From Mycteria americana (Eukaryota; Chordata; Aves; Ciconiiformes; Ciconiidae): DNA of 64,000 nt. Positions 1-11,298 of the stretch are shown one piece after another (position 1 is the first letter of the stretch; the number at the start of each line of letters is the position of its first letter). Under the pieces are notes generated by a model. That model had not been told where the DNA came from, ran no database searches, and saw nothing but the letters and a program-made list of their open reading frames with translations. Location of the stretch: NCBI RefSeq assembly GCF_035582795.1, contig NC_134373.1, forward strand, positions 9,597,501 through 9,661,500. The letters are read 5' to 3'. Position numbers and translations under genes: made by a program.

Positions 1-67
1 AATGTTTTTCCTGGTTTTTGCTCAAAACTTTTAACAGGTGTGTTGCAGGCTGTGCCAAAGTTTGAAG

Positions 68-98
<31 letters not shown>

Positions 99-987
99 GA
101 TGTTTCAGCTAACTTGATGTGAGCCTGGGCTTCACATAAGGCTGCAGACTGGCTGTGCTCTCTCTCACATTGGGTTTTCAGAGAGAGGCAATTTAGATAC
201 TATGCTAATTAGCACTGATAGAAATACCCTGGGCAAAAGTACTCTGAAACTTGCGTTTATGACCACATATAAAAAATTAGGATCACCTGCAAAAATGGTT
301 CTCAATGATTGCTTTTTTTGATTTATTTTTTTAAAATATATTTTAGAAGCAAATAGCAAGCTTGCTGACATTAAGCAACCTTCGTGTTGATTCTCTGCTC
401 TTATCAAGCACCAAAACTTTATTTTCCTTTTGGAACAAAGACTGCTTGTGTGAAAAGTTTTTTCATGCATAAGTCTGCTCTGGGGGGGGAAAAAAAGAAT
501 ATCCCTTTTTTTATTATAGAAAACTCTGTGTATTAAGAATCTTAAAGGAGAAAAATCAGAAACAGTTCATCAGTTAACTGTGTAATTAACATCAGTTCAG
601 TGTCACTCCAGACACAATAAAATATGTATCACTGATGACACCTCACTTTTTCCAGTCCAATGTTACGCAAAAGCCTATGAAAATAGATTCAGTCTGTGAA
701 TTCAACAATATTTGAAGAGCTTGCCTTTTCAGAGGAAAGTATTTCAAATTCTCTGTTAGATTTGCAAATGACCGTACTCAGGTCATCCAAGGTAACTTTC
801 TGACCTCTCGGTCCACGGTCTGGTTCATATATTTCAAGTGTACCCAGTCAGTGTTCCTATTTCAGGGAACACTTTGCATGTTTGTATGCTTTTTTAGTAT
901 TTTCTGCCATAGAGCTTTATAAAAAAGTACCTTCTGCAAACAAATTCATTCTTTGTATTCACTTTGAGGGTTTGTTTAACTTTTCAG
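1..987 (+). other. MYO1B: MYO1B intron, 3' part
   Basis: This is non-coding sequence ending in the acceptor AG at 986-987, which precedes the first recognisable MYO1B exon. It is AT-rich. It holds an uninterrupted A28 tract at 68-95 and a short G run near 482-489. The A tract has no recognisable SINE or retrocopy attached, so I read it as a simple homopolymer. The exon encoding the earlier IQ motifs must lie upstream of the window. Confidence 0.8.
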
Positions 988-1062
988 GTCCGTAGAGAGT
1001 ACAGGAAATTCTTCAGAGCCAATGCTGGAAGAAAAATTTATGAATTTACCCTTCAGAGACTT
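988..1062 (+). CDS. MYO1B: MYO1B exon: end of last IQ motif and start of tail
   Basis: This 75-nt, phase-0 exon encodes 25 residues that begin VRREYRKFFRANAG and end FTLQRL. In vertebrate myosin-IB this sequence closes the last calmodulin-binding IQ motif and starts the helix leading into the tail. The acceptor (…ttttcag) and donor (gtatgt) are both canonical. Myosin-IB is a single-headed, tension-sensitive actin motor that tethers membranes to actin at the plasma membrane and on endosomes and lysosomes. The neck binds calmodulin and acts as the lever arm. Assignment rests on near-identity with my memory of the human protein; paralogues such as MYO1A differ in this stretch. Confidence 0.93.
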
Positions 1063-1474
1063 GTATGTATATATCCGTGCAAAGCGCATGTACATTTTCT
1101 ATGGTTTTAATTTTTGTTTTCTAGCAAAAGTAACAGCTGTATTATGGCCTCGATAGTCTTTGTAAGGCAATGTCCAAGCTAAGCATATGGAAAATTGACA
1201 ACTTAAATATTCCGATGTTGTAAAGAAAGGATAGTGATAGTGTTTGGAAGGTGTGAGAATGATACTAACTAAGCATTTGCCACACTTCTATGATATCTAA
1301 ATCTGCATTTCTCAATATACCTGACTTTTTAAATCCGTATTCATCTTTATGAAGGCTGAGAGTTGCAGTTTGGTAACTGTGCTTTTAATCACAGGGCACC
1401 TGCTTTTCCTTGCTTATTTCAGTAACTCTGGTATTTGAACATCAATAAGGCATCTTGCTTCAATTTTATTACAG
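1063..1474 (+). other. MYO1B: MYO1B intron (412 bp)
   Basis: A short GT-AG intron, gtatgt…ttacag, in phase 0. It is AT-rich with no repeat or RNA gene that I recognise. Confidence 0.88.
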
Positions 1475-1609
1475 ATGCAAAAGTACTTCCTGGAAATGAA
1501 GAATAAGATGCCTTCTCTATCGCCAATAGATAAAAACTGGCCGGCGAGACCTTACCTTTTCCTGGATTCAACTCACAAGGAACTGAAGAGGATTTTCCAT
1601 TTGTGGAGG
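1475..1609 (+). CDS. MYO1B: MYO1B exon: linker into TH1 tail
   Basis: This 135-nt, phase-0 exon encodes 45 residues beginning MQKYFLEMKNKMPSL and ending KRIFHLWR. The block joins the IQ neck to the TH1 tail and is almost unchanged from the mammalian protein: the order KNWP, RPYLFLDSTHKELKRIF, HLWR is kept. The opening ATG codes for an internal Met, where mammals have Val, and is not a start. The acceptor is ttacag and the donor gtagga. The exon reads straight into the next one with the phase preserved. Confidence 0.95.
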
Positions 1610-2486
1610 GTAGGACGCATTCTGGTCCGGTCTGTACAGAACCTCGTCACATGATTTGCAGTAGTTTTGTGTTGTTCAAGGAAGAGCCTGGTTTTAGGAT
1701 GTATTTCTTCCCATTCCAGACAGGATATTTTATTTCTTTGGAAGAAGTGTGTCTTTTGATCATTGTCTTTGGCCTGCAAGGGGTATAACTATCCTGCCTG
1801 CTCCTTTCTGGGGCTAGGGAGAGAGGATTGCTTCCTGCCATCAGCTTTTAACTTAATAGTAAAGCAGTCTGCCTGTTGCCTGTTAATTGGTAGCTTATAA
1901 TAATTGTGTCCATGGCCAGGACTGGGACTAGCTCTTAGACCAACATTGGAAGTATCGGGTGGCATTTTTTACTTACGAACTGTGGTTAGCTGAAATTTGT
2001 TTTGGATCTTTGGATGGAGAGAACAGCGAGAATCTGTATAAGTGCTGATGAGACATTTTACTGATCTTGTGGGCTATCGTTTCCGTGAATCGTCAAGGAA
2101 CAGTTTTTCTTCTTGCAAAAGTCATCCTCTCAGCTATGTTTTGTTCTTTCTGTCTACGTAAACTTCCACAATCGTGGAACTCTGTATGTTTCTGTGAACC
2201 TTTTTAGCACGGTCTTCCAGTGACTGGTATCTGATAGATTAAGGTCGTGTTCAAATGCAGCATGCTTAAATGATATGTTTTAGAGATTGGTTTTGGTGTA
2301 ATTTGAAAGTATGTAGAATGGCTGAGGAGAAAAACACCTCTGCTGTTTGGTACTGTGCTACAGTGGCACGTAGGATGGAGCTGAGTCACTTCAGAAGTAT
2401 ACAAAGAATGTGCATCTTGAGCAATAAGCAAACATCAGATTTGGAAGGATAATTTTTTGGTTTGTTTAACGTATCATGTTTTGTAG
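1610..2486 (+). other. MYO1B: MYO1B intron (877 bp)
   Basis: A GT-AG intron from gtagga to ttgtag. It holds short chance reading frames on both strands but no repeat or non-coding RNA that I recognise. Confidence 0.88.
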
Positions 2487-2593
2487 TGTAAAAAGTACAG
2501 AGACCAGTTCACAGATCAGCAGAAGCTTATATATGAAGAAAAACTGGAAGCAAGTGAACTTTTCAAGGACAAGAAGGCTTTATATCCAGCCAG
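2487..2593 (+). CDS. MYO1B: MYO1B exon: TH1 tail, N-terminal part
   Basis: This 107-nt exon holds 35 codons plus two bases of a split Ser codon. The product starts CKKYRDQFTDQQKLIYEEKL and continues through EASELFKDKKALYP. It is a charged helical segment at the start of the class-I tail homology 1 (TH1) domain. The donor is gtaatg, and the split codon (ag|t) is completed exactly by the next exon, which confirms the junction. The sequence matches the mammalian MYO1B segment with only an end-proximal substitution (Ala where human has Ser). Confidence 0.95.
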
Positions 2594-5500
2594 GTAATGA
2601 CGTATTCTGCTGCTTTTAGTGTACAATAAATTCAGTATCCTTACATCAATTTAGGTAACTAAGCAAGATTTTGCTTTTTATCTTAAGCAGGAAAGTACAT
2701 TTTCCTTGTTTGACAATGTCCCTCCATCATTTTACTTTACAATCCTGGAAACCGACCTCAGTTTGCTTCTAACTCAGGTGTTGTTGCAGCCCAGTAATGC
2801 TATGATACTGAGCCCTCCTGTCCAGAAGCCGTGATGTTTTGTTGTTCTAACCCCCCGTGACCTGTTCACATTGTAAAAATTTGGAGAAGGTGTAGAAGGG
2901 AGTAACTCTCACCCGTTCCCCTAGTTGCCGTCACGCTGGTTCCTGCAACCGATAAATAGAGAGTGAACTGAAGGGCTGTAAGTGACAATGTCACTCCCAG
3001 ATGAGGTGTGCCAGGGAGCTCTCCTGTGTTCAGACTTAGTATATTCAGCATAATGCTCTAATGTCAAGACTAGGCAATTTCAGAGTTAGATACATTGGTA
3101 TATATCTTTTTGAAAGGATACTTTAAAAAAAAAAAAGTGCTTAGAAGTTCATTTCCATTTTATCTTTTTTTTTAGTTGGAGACTTTTTAAAAATGTGAAA
3201 TCTCTGCAAATAAGTTTTTTGGTTTCTCAGATTATTGAGTTCTTAAAAACTGATAAATGCTTGTCATTGCTATCTGCAGAGCTAACATTACTCAAGAAAG
3301 TGCAGTAGTATCTGATTTTACTTAAGGAATGCGCTCTTTTTTTTTGCGTGCAATAAAACTGACAAAATAGAGATCTGATGTCATCAAAAGAAGTTGAATT
3401 GAACTTTTTTTAAGTGAATATGAGCTTAGAAATTGTGTTTTCCTTGAAAACAAAGGTCTCGTTGATCTCAGGAGAGTTTTCTTTTGGAAGCCCTAGTTTG
3501 AGCTGAGCAGGAGCAAGGCACTGTAAAGCGAGAAGCAAGGTTCAGTAGAGGGAGGAACAGGAATCTGCAGGAGTTGATGAGGGCAGTTCCGTGCATGAAC
3601 AAGCTCTGCTAGCATGTTTGTGTGTTTTATTGGTTTTGTTTTGTTTCGTTTTTTATTGAGACATTTCCTTTTTTCCTGTAATGGGCTCAGTATATGTTTC
3701 TCTTTCTTCCCTTCAGTAGATCACTTATTTAATGGCTGTATCTGTTAGCTTGTGGTTTGTTCCTTATTTGCTTTGGGACGTCTTTTTATGCTGCTGGGAA
3801 AAGAGCAAGATGCTGCCTTTGGATTTTTCAGGGAGCAAGCAGGTTTTTTTGCTTCAAGTCAGTATACATGAGATCAGTGTAGAGCTCCTTGGGAAGGAAG
3901 GAATTTTTATTTATGTCCCTGGTTTGGTACTTTTTACACCAAGACTGAACAGTGAAATATTATACAGCAAAATATATATCTGAGTTACTTTTATCCAAGA
4001 CATTCTTAAGTGGTATATGTGATAGCGGGTAACTGTTGATGCATTTCAGTTTTAGCTTGTCAGTCGTTATCGTTTGATTAGGGACAAAGTCCACAAGGAA
4101 TCTACAGTTTTGGGGGCTATGGTTTTATAATGCTAATTAATAAAACCAAAAAAACCCCAAAGCTCCAACATGGTAGAAAGTTAGAATGCTTTCCCCACGT
4201 CTCACTCATTTAGACGCATTTCCATCTCTTTTTGTCTTGTACTTAAGCTGATTAGCTCCTGTTGGGTTTTTTTATTGGCCTAAGGGTGGAGGAAATTACT
4301 GTATGAAGTTTCTGATTAGTTAATATGATAATGATTCATAGGATGTGGCTAATTTTCTATGTGTAATATAATTATTTAAGAACAGAGAGGGACTTCTTGT
4401 TGAGTACTAAAATACCAGTACCCTTCCTTTTCTCTCCCGTCTCCCTGTGTGCCAGGGATGCAATTACAAAGGTATTGCTATGCCACGTAATATATTGGTT
4501 CCTCTTGGGCTCTAGTCTTGGCAAAGCTTTGCATTTAGTACTTTGACTGTAATTTCATCAAAGTGATAAGTTAAAGGGAGTTCCAAACAAAGCAAGCAGC
4601 AACTGTATTCACCAATGCTTAACTGATAACGAAGCTGTTACTGCGTAACCCTGAGGTGGATAAAGATGGGGTGATTTGCAAGCACAACAAGTCTTGACGA
4701 AGAGCTGGTACGCATTTAACAAACAGCAGCAGATCTAGAAGGCAAGTTCTTGTCTGTCACTCTGAAATACTGTGGAAGAGCAGAGGTGTCGGTCCTGCTG
4801 AAGCTTTATTTCCTCTGTTTTCACAGAGACTGTTATTGGGTGATTTAAAATCAAAATTGATTGCATATGCAAGGATGTACTTGTGCCTGATACCCATAGC
4901 AATTTGGCCCATTTAATTGGAAGATGTTTCCAGAGCAAGGCAAAAAAAAATCCTGTTACTGTCTTTGGTGATAAATTTCTTTGTTCTCCATCACTGTCCT
5001 GTTAATGTGTACCAGATTTGGGGTCTAATACACATCCCTCTGCCTCCTTTTTTCTTTCCCCTGGGATAATGTGCTGGGAGATAGAAGCACACTGCCCCGT
5101 AGCAATTCCCAAGTTACTTTCGGCTGACGTAGTATGCCTGCGCGGCACAGACTGCTGCCAACGCCACCGCGCTGCGTGAACGGTGGTAGCGACCTGAAGA
5201 GTCTCGGGGCAGAGCTCCGGGGGCTGCGGTTTTCAGCTTCTCAGCAGGATTGAGGACAATTGCACTGCATAAACGAACACCATGTTGAGAGCCCTGTTTG
5301 CGTTCAGTTATGTATTGCTCTAATTATTACAATTTTTTGTAATAATTGCAGTTTTACAATTGCAAATTACTTTGCATTGCTGTTGTTTAAAACGGGTAAA
5401 AATTGTGAGTAGAGGTTTCTGGGTTGATCAGAGTATTCTTTCACTAAAAATGAGGCAGTAAATGACTTTCCCTGGCAGAGACTGTATCAAAGTTTAAGGA

Positions 5501-5651
5501 AGCTTCTGGCAACGTAGAGTCATTGCAAATGGTATTTGGTGCATCTCCCGGCTCCACGAAGCCTGAAGCAGAACGCGGCAGTTTTCGGAGGTTCACGTCT
5601 TCCCCGCGATTCATATTTAACTCGTGTTTCTCTTGTCTTTTTGTTGGGCAG
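2594..5651 (+). other. MYO1B: MYO1B intron (3.06 kb)
   Basis: A large AT-rich intron. A short GC- and CpG-rich patch at about 5,140-5,230 stands out from its AT-rich surroundings. A perfect 11-bp-arm palindrome lies at 5,322-5,347. Long T and A runs occur near 3,125 and 3,165. No transposon ends, exons or RNA genes were recognised. Confidence 0.82.
5322..5347. repeat. Perfect AT-rich inverted repeat in intron
   Basis: The arms AATTATTACAA (5,322-5,332) and TTGTAATAATT (5,337-5,347) are exact reverse complements around a four-T loop. The sequence shows this directly. Such AT-rich palindromes can arise by chance or extrude as cruciforms; no function is implied. Confidence 0.8.
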
Positions 5652-5784
5652 TGTTGGGCAGCCGTTCCAAGGGGCTTACTTGGAAATCAGCAAGAACCCC
5701 AAGTACAAAAAACTTAAAGATGCCGTGGATGAAAAGATCATTATTGCAGAAGTTGTGAATAAGATCAATAGAGCTAATGGGAAG
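5652..5784 (+). CDS. MYO1B: MYO1B exon: TH1 domain, PH-like first part
   Basis: A 133-nt exon: one base completing the split Ser codon plus 44 codons. It reads VGQPFQGAYLEISKNPKY, then KLKDAVDEKIIIAEVVN and KINRANGK. The acceptor is ttgggcag; a second AG nine bases later would drop three residues that mammals keep, so the first is used. The exon ends in phase 0 at donor gtaata. The basic stretch KINRANGK, continued by ATSR in the next exon, sits where myosin-I TH1 domains carry the PH-like phosphoinositide-binding loop. That functional reading is inferred from the family. Confidence 0.95.
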
Positions 5785-7356
5785 GTAATAAAATGGCATT
5801 GTTTTATCCAGAAGGGTAGGTCATTTTTGTTATAAATAAACAGAGAGGGGGACCTTGTTTCTGTCACGTAAAAGTCTGAGGATTTAAAAAAAATGCCTTT
5901 TTTTGAGAGTGAGACTGGAAATGTTGGATTTATGTAAACTGGTGATTTTAAGCACCCATTTTAAATTGACATAAAGATCACTAAAATCTTGTTTGGGTTT
6001 GTAGTTTTCAGCTACTTTTCCAAACAAAAATGGCATCTCATCAACTGGTAACAGGCTGTATTGATTCACAACTAAAGGTAGTCTCTGTACCAAACTTAGA
6101 TCGTCTATTTGCCAATTGAAGAAAATAAATATTTAGAGAATATTGTTCTTGTTCAAGGATTTAGAAAACTTAACCTTTCAAGGTTCACACTGTTGTTCGA
6201 GCTCCTGATTATCACATTTTATTATGGTTTAAAATTGTGAGTGGCATACTCTGCTAGCTTTGCCTGCCTTCTGATTGATATCAAAAGCTTTTTGGAATCA
6301 AGAGGCAAGTTTCTTGTATAATTTGAATAAAGCTGTTAAATATGCTGGGTACTTTTTTATTCTGCCAACGCAGAACTTGTTTTGCATTTAAATTATACTT
6401 ATTAAAACAGGAATTATTTTCCTCCCTTAGTAAATGTAATTGTTTTCACCATATCTGTCTAAATATTAGAAGTACTAGATCTCAGCTTCTCAGATGTAGA
6501 TGTCATTTATGCATTTGTAGGAGTGAAATTAGTTGCCTGTTGTTGAGGCCAAGTTAATTTTCCGGTTTAGAAGAAACTAATTAAATGAAGACAAAATCTT
6601 TCCTGTACTTGCATAGGCTACAGCTCTCAAGATTAAAAAAAAAACAACCAAAACAATTAATGATGAGCTATGGTTCTATGTGCTTAAAACAGCTACTTCT
6701 TAATTATAATAGTTAAGATTTTATTATTTAAAATTTTACAGGAGAAAAAGCTATATGTCGATTAAGTTCTCACTTCTCTTTATTTTCTAAGACAAATTTA
6801 AGAACACACATTCATGCTTTAAAAATATTTGTCGTTTGAAAATATGAATGTGTATCCTCCTAAAGAATAATTGCAATAGATAAAGGGAGGAGAACATAAC
6901 TTTGAAAATACCTACGTGATTTGTGGTGTTCTGCCACAGAGTTTTGGTGAATAACAGTAAATAGTGAGGCTTAGTCCTGAATTAGCTATCACTGAAAAGG
7001 TACGTTGGTTTTCCTGGGGATTGACAGAGCATGAGAAATGAGGTTATCCTGATTTGCATAGTTTCTGAGTTTCAGTTTATGAATTTTGTAACTGTAAGCT
7101 AGTAATTAAAGGAACTGTTTATATCTAAGCATATGTGCCAAAATGAGCTAAGCTTCTCAATTTATAATTAGAGACATAAATAAATTTGACCTGATTTTAA
7201 CTGATCTGCAGCTTTTACTGAACATCAAATGTTCATGTTTACTAATGTGGGCCAAGCTTATTAACTCTATGAACTGCTTGTAGTCTTAGCAGATGCTCAG
7301 TAAAGACCAGTTCTCTCTTTGTGCAGATAATGGTTTGCATTTTTGTATTTTCACAG
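5785..7356 (+). other. MYO1B: MYO1B intron (1.57 kb)
   Basis: An AT-rich GT-AG intron from gtaata to ttcacag. I see no repeat family, RNA gene or extra exon in it. Confidence 0.87.
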
Positions 7357-7509
7357 GCTACATCCAGGATTTTCTTATTAACCAAAAATAACGTTCTTCT
7401 TGCGGATCAAAAATCTGGGAATATCAAGTCAGAGGTTCCACTGGGAGATGTTACCAAAGTGTCCATGAGCTCCCAAAATGATGGCTTCTTTGCAGTGCAC
7501 CTCAAGGAG
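7357..7509 (+). CDS. MYO1B: MYO1B exon: TH1 PH-like core
   Basis: A 153-nt, phase-0 exon encoding 51 residues from ATSRIFLLTKNNVLLADQ through VTKVSMSSQNDGFFAVHLKE. The alternation of hydrophobic residues (RIFLL, NVLLADQ, FFAVHL) fits the beta strands of the PH-like fold in TH1. The donor is gttggt, a less common GT donor, but it preserves the frame and matches the mammalian border. Differences from my memory of human MYO1B are few and conservative (for example Gly for Val in PLGDVTK). The segment helps bind acidic phospholipids such as PtdIns(4,5)P2, as known for the family. Confidence 0.95.
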
Positions 7510-8454
7510 GTTGGTTACAACTTTGTAATACAAGAATATGACTGTTTTACATGCAGTGATTTAAAAATTGTTAATTATCTTGTAGCATGAAATCGTAGTG
7601 GTTAGCCTGTAGGTTTCGAAGTTTATTGAACTTTGCCATATCTGCAAAAACTTCAATTTAAAACTACTGAAGCCATATGAGAACAGTTATTACATTGTGT
7701 ATGATCATTTACTTGTGAAAATCAGACTTCACATTTCGCTGTAGCCTCTTCAGGACTGGAGTTTTCCATTTGTAATATGGGCCTTTAATCTAGTTCGGAT
7801 ACCTTGTGGCAGTGTTTTCCTTTTTAGCTGCTCAAATAATTCTTCCTGACACACTGGCAGAATATTTCTCTCTTCTTTCTGGGATGCCAAGAAATCCATG
7901 TTATGGCACAGCTAATTTGGTTACTCTACTGCTTAAATTAACTACTAGTTAGTTTAAGAACTTAGTTCAGTGCTGTATTTGCTTCACTGTGCTGTCAGCA
8001 TTGCTCTGCTAAAATCATTAAGCTGGCATTTGTATTCTAGCTTAAATGGATTTGAAGAACGTCATATATAGCGTCTTCATCCCAATACCGGTGTTGGCAA
8101 TTGGTTTCCGTTCCTTTCTGAAAATATTGTGAGCTTGCTGCGGTGCAGCCAGAAGAGGGATACAGAAACACTACAGTTTTGTAGGACAAATGAAGGTGAC
8201 CCTCCTTTAGGGGCTGGAGGGGTTCTGAACCTTCTCCACAGGTTTGTTGTTTATTTGAGAGTGAATTACATTTTGATCCTATACGCTGCACTGTATCCCT
8301 ATTTAATTTACAAGACAAAAAGCCTGTTGTTTCATTGCACTGGGAAGAGAAGACTCCTTGTAAAACCTCCTGCTTGGCTGGCATTTAATATTTTTCATAT
8401 TCTAGGTAGTCCTTGGTGTTTTGGTAGTCCTTACTACCTTCCTTTCTGTTTCAG
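7510..8454 (+). other. MYO1B: MYO1B intron (945 bp)
   Basis: A GT-AG intron from gttggt to tttcag with a strong pyrimidine tract before the acceptor. A 194-codon chance frame runs through its end and across the next exon in the wrong frame; it is not a gene. Confidence 0.87.
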
Positions 8455-8582
8455 GGTTCAGGAGCAGCTGGTAAAGGAGATTTCCTGCTCAGCAGTGATC
8501 ACCTTATTGAAATGGCCACTAAACTTTACCGCACTACTCTCAGCCAAACCAAACAGAAGCTCAACATCGAGATATCTGATGA
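8455..8582 (+). CDS. MYO1B: MYO1B exon: TH1 domain, late part
   Basis: A 128-nt exon: 42 codons plus two bases of a split Glu codon. It reads GSGAAGKGDFLLSSDHLIEM, then ATKLYRTTLSQTKQKL and NIEISD. The donor is gtatgt. The last two bases (ga) join the first base (g) of the next exon to give the Glu of the conserved SDEF motif. The long amphipathic segment HLIEMATKLYRTTL matches the C-terminal helix of a PH-like fold. The variable spot is GSGAAGK, where mammals have a slightly different Ser/Ala-rich loop. Confidence 0.95.
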
Positions 8583-11174
8583 GTATGTTTCTTGTTTGCT
8601 TAAAAGTGCATTTCCTTCAATGCAACATACTAAAAAGTCAAATATCTAATGTTAGAAAAACAAAGCACTGTTGTGTAACTAGTACTTCTTTTCTCTTGAC
8701 AGAATACTTGTAAATAAGTATACAATTTTCAATGTGTACCCATTTCTAGTATTCATTTTGGCTCTTATTTCCTTGAAAGTCATTAGAGAAAATGTGCTTT
8801 TCTTAAGGTAGTTTCAGATAGGGCTATGAAGCCGAATTGCTGCTATAGAAATAATTAAGAGATACTACATTTGAGAGAATCATTTCATGCGTGACTGAAA
8901 AGTTCACGTACTCCTATGAGATGTTTCTCAATTAGAGTGGACACCAGGTGCCAAGTTCCAGTGAAAACCACCACAACAGAATGAAAAGCTCCTCCCCAAA
9001 CACACGTAACGATGGTGCTAGTAATGTAGGTCCATAAAGCTCTACCTTCTTTTTGTGAAGGTGAAAAATACATTATTAAAATTCCTGCTGATGGTGTTTG
9101 AACCACCTATTGTTGTTCAAAGGTGGTTGTTAAAAGCCAGGTTGTTAAAAACCTTTGTTTGATAAAAAGCTTGCACCTCAAATTAGTATTTCTTTCTGCT
9201 TGGTTCAGTTTCATATTTTGCCCTTAGGTAAGGACTGCACTTGCAGTGTTTATAGCCGTGGAATAAAAAAGTTTGTGTGTGTGAACTCCTAAAGCCTGCT
9301 GAGTGAGCGTCCCTCGCTTAGTCCCCATTGGTATGCACTCAGTTTGTTGTGCGAAGTGCCCCCTGATTTCAGCAGTGTTGATGTGGTAGTTTTACTCGTT
9401 TTGAATAAAGAAGAAAATGTGGAACCCTGTGACAGTAGTAAAATAAAATTTCTGTAGGCAAAAATTGAACCTTTTATCTGGCTGCACAGCACTGCTTGTA
9501 TTCTAGAGTCGCGGCAAGTACGGTTTGTATCTGTTCAGATTTCAGGGTTTATTTAAAGGCTAGGTTTGCTGTTTCCTTGAAAATTACGTCTGCCATTTTC
9601 CTTTGTTCTGTTACCAGATGTGTTTCAATTTGCTCAAGGTTGTGTGTTTTTAGCCTCTAAAAGAGTGTGGCCGTCCCCAGTAAGATTCTAGTTTAATGAT
9701 GGCTACAAAGGAATAAGCTGCTAAAACACAGTTTAAGCATGCATTGCACTAGTCTGGACTGCCTGCCTGCCTTAGGTCTGGAAAACAGCCTGCTTTCTGG
9801 GAGCCGTGCATTTTGGGATGTGGTTTTATTTCTTGTCTTGCAGATTAAAAACATTCAAATGTGTATTGCTGTTGAGTTTATCCAGGCTAAATAATTTTAA
9901 GTCGCTTGCTTCTTTTTTAGCAGTCCCATCTCTGTTGATGGTGCTTCTCTTCTCCCTGCTAGAGTTTAGATACAAGCACAACTAGGAATTGAGGAGAAAA
10001 TGTGGCCTTACTTTGACTACTGTACACTACTTTTTGGGAAGAGAGCTTAGAGAAGTAAAAATGCTGTTGACCCAGGGGTATGTCTAGTAAGAGACATACC
10101 GTTTATATACAGAATATTGGAACAACGGGTCTGGGAGAATGCAGCGTTGGTGACAAGAGATGATGGCTGTAAGACCTCCTCGCGTTTTGCGGACGCTTGC
10201 ATGGCTGGGAGCGCTGAACAAGTTAATCTTCGAGCATCTGGGCTGTTCAGCAGGAAAGCGGGACCGAAGGGCAGCTCGGCGCAGCAGAGGCCACTTCCTC
10301 CCCTGAGCTCTGCCGTCAGCTTGATTTGTGGTTTCCGGCTGGAGAACAAATTCTTTGAAGTTTTTGGCCTCTGCTGGAGGACTTTTTAAGATGGTAAAAG
10401 GGAAAATCTGCTGTATTACAAAGGACGTTTTAGGTCAGCAGCCGCTGCATGTGAGCCAAAAGGCAGCGCTGCCCTGTTTGTTGCTCTTAATCTTGCTATC
10501 CAGATAAGTGAGAAGTTTGAGGCTCCACAGGAGCCTGTTGGGTTTTTAAAGCAATTCTCCACATTCAATGAAATTTCTCTTCCAGTAAAAAGTGAAGAGT
10601 CAAATCCAGATTAATTTATCCTGGCCTGTAGGAAATAATCTAAATTTGGAGATTGCTGGGAAGGAAGTGAATTTTCCCAGTTGCTGAGCAGGGGACTGTA
10701 AAGGCTAACTGAGGATTAGAAGTATGAGAGCTGCTAAAATACCAGATATACTAAATTAAGCGTAAACCAGAAGAAAAGTGCTCCCGATGTTGCTACAGAA
10801 GTATTTTGCTTCCTTCCATGAAAACAGAAAAGTCCCTTTGGGCGACAGTGAAGCAGTTGGAAATAGTCTTTGCTGCATTTCTGGTACATTAGAAATTCTG
10901 TTTTAAACTGCCTTCTTTCTAAAGGAATAGCAAACTAACTATTGTAAAAGCTCCAGAGTTACAGACAAAAGGCAATAATTAAGAGGTACTACCTGACGGA
11001 GACTCAAGCCATACCATAACCTATGGCTGTTTTTAATTCCCCAACTCTTGTTATGAATACAGACCTGAAAATGACATCTCTCGGAGCGATGCTCAGAACC
11101 AACGGGAAGAGACTGCTGCTCCCCACGTGGGTTTTTCCACCTTTAACTAAAATGTATCTTATTCCCTCTCCTAG
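8583..11174 (+). other. MYO1B: MYO1B last intron (2.59 kb)
   Basis: The last intron, from gtatgt to ctcctag. It is AT-rich apart from a modestly CpG-bearing stretch near 10,130-10,300. It holds an 8-bp-arm inverted repeat at 9,101-9,128 followed by a near-duplicate GTTGTTAAAA motif. No known repeat family or exon was recognised. Confidence 0.83.
9101..9128. repeat. Small intronic hairpin
   Basis: AACCACCT (9,101-9,108) and AGGTGGTT (9,121-9,128) are exact reverse complements around a 12-nt loop. Directly after it, the motif GTTGTTAAAA occurs twice. It is probably incidental. Confidence 0.55.
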
Positions 11175-11298
11175 GTTTCTGGTCCAGTTCAGACAAGACA
11201 AAGTGTGTGTGAAGTTCATACAAGGCAGCCAGAAAAACGGCAACATCCCAACTTGCAAGCGAAAAAACAATCGGCTTCTTGAAGTGGCTGTCCCTTAA
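11175..11298 (+). CDS. MYO1B: MYO1B terminal exon: C-terminus and stop
   Basis: The last coding exon supplies one base of the split Glu codon, 40 codons and the stop TAA (11,296-11,298). It reads FLVQFRQDKVCVKFIQGSQK, then NGNIPTCKRKNNRLLEVAVP. The basic cluster CKRKNNR close to the end and the final LLEVAVP match mammalian MYO1B, so the protein ends at the normal place. With the six preceding exons it gives 284 uninterrupted residues with every splice phase consistent. That argues for a functional gene rather than a retrocopy or relic. Confidence 0.96.

Noticed and set aside
68..95. A28 tract as the tail of a retrocopy
   Set aside because: No processed gene or SINE body precedes it and no target duplication is visible.
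8129..8713. 194-codon + strand open frame
   Set aside because: It crosses a MYO1B intron-exon-intron in the wrong frame; the exon within it is explained by MYO1B and the rest has no domain.
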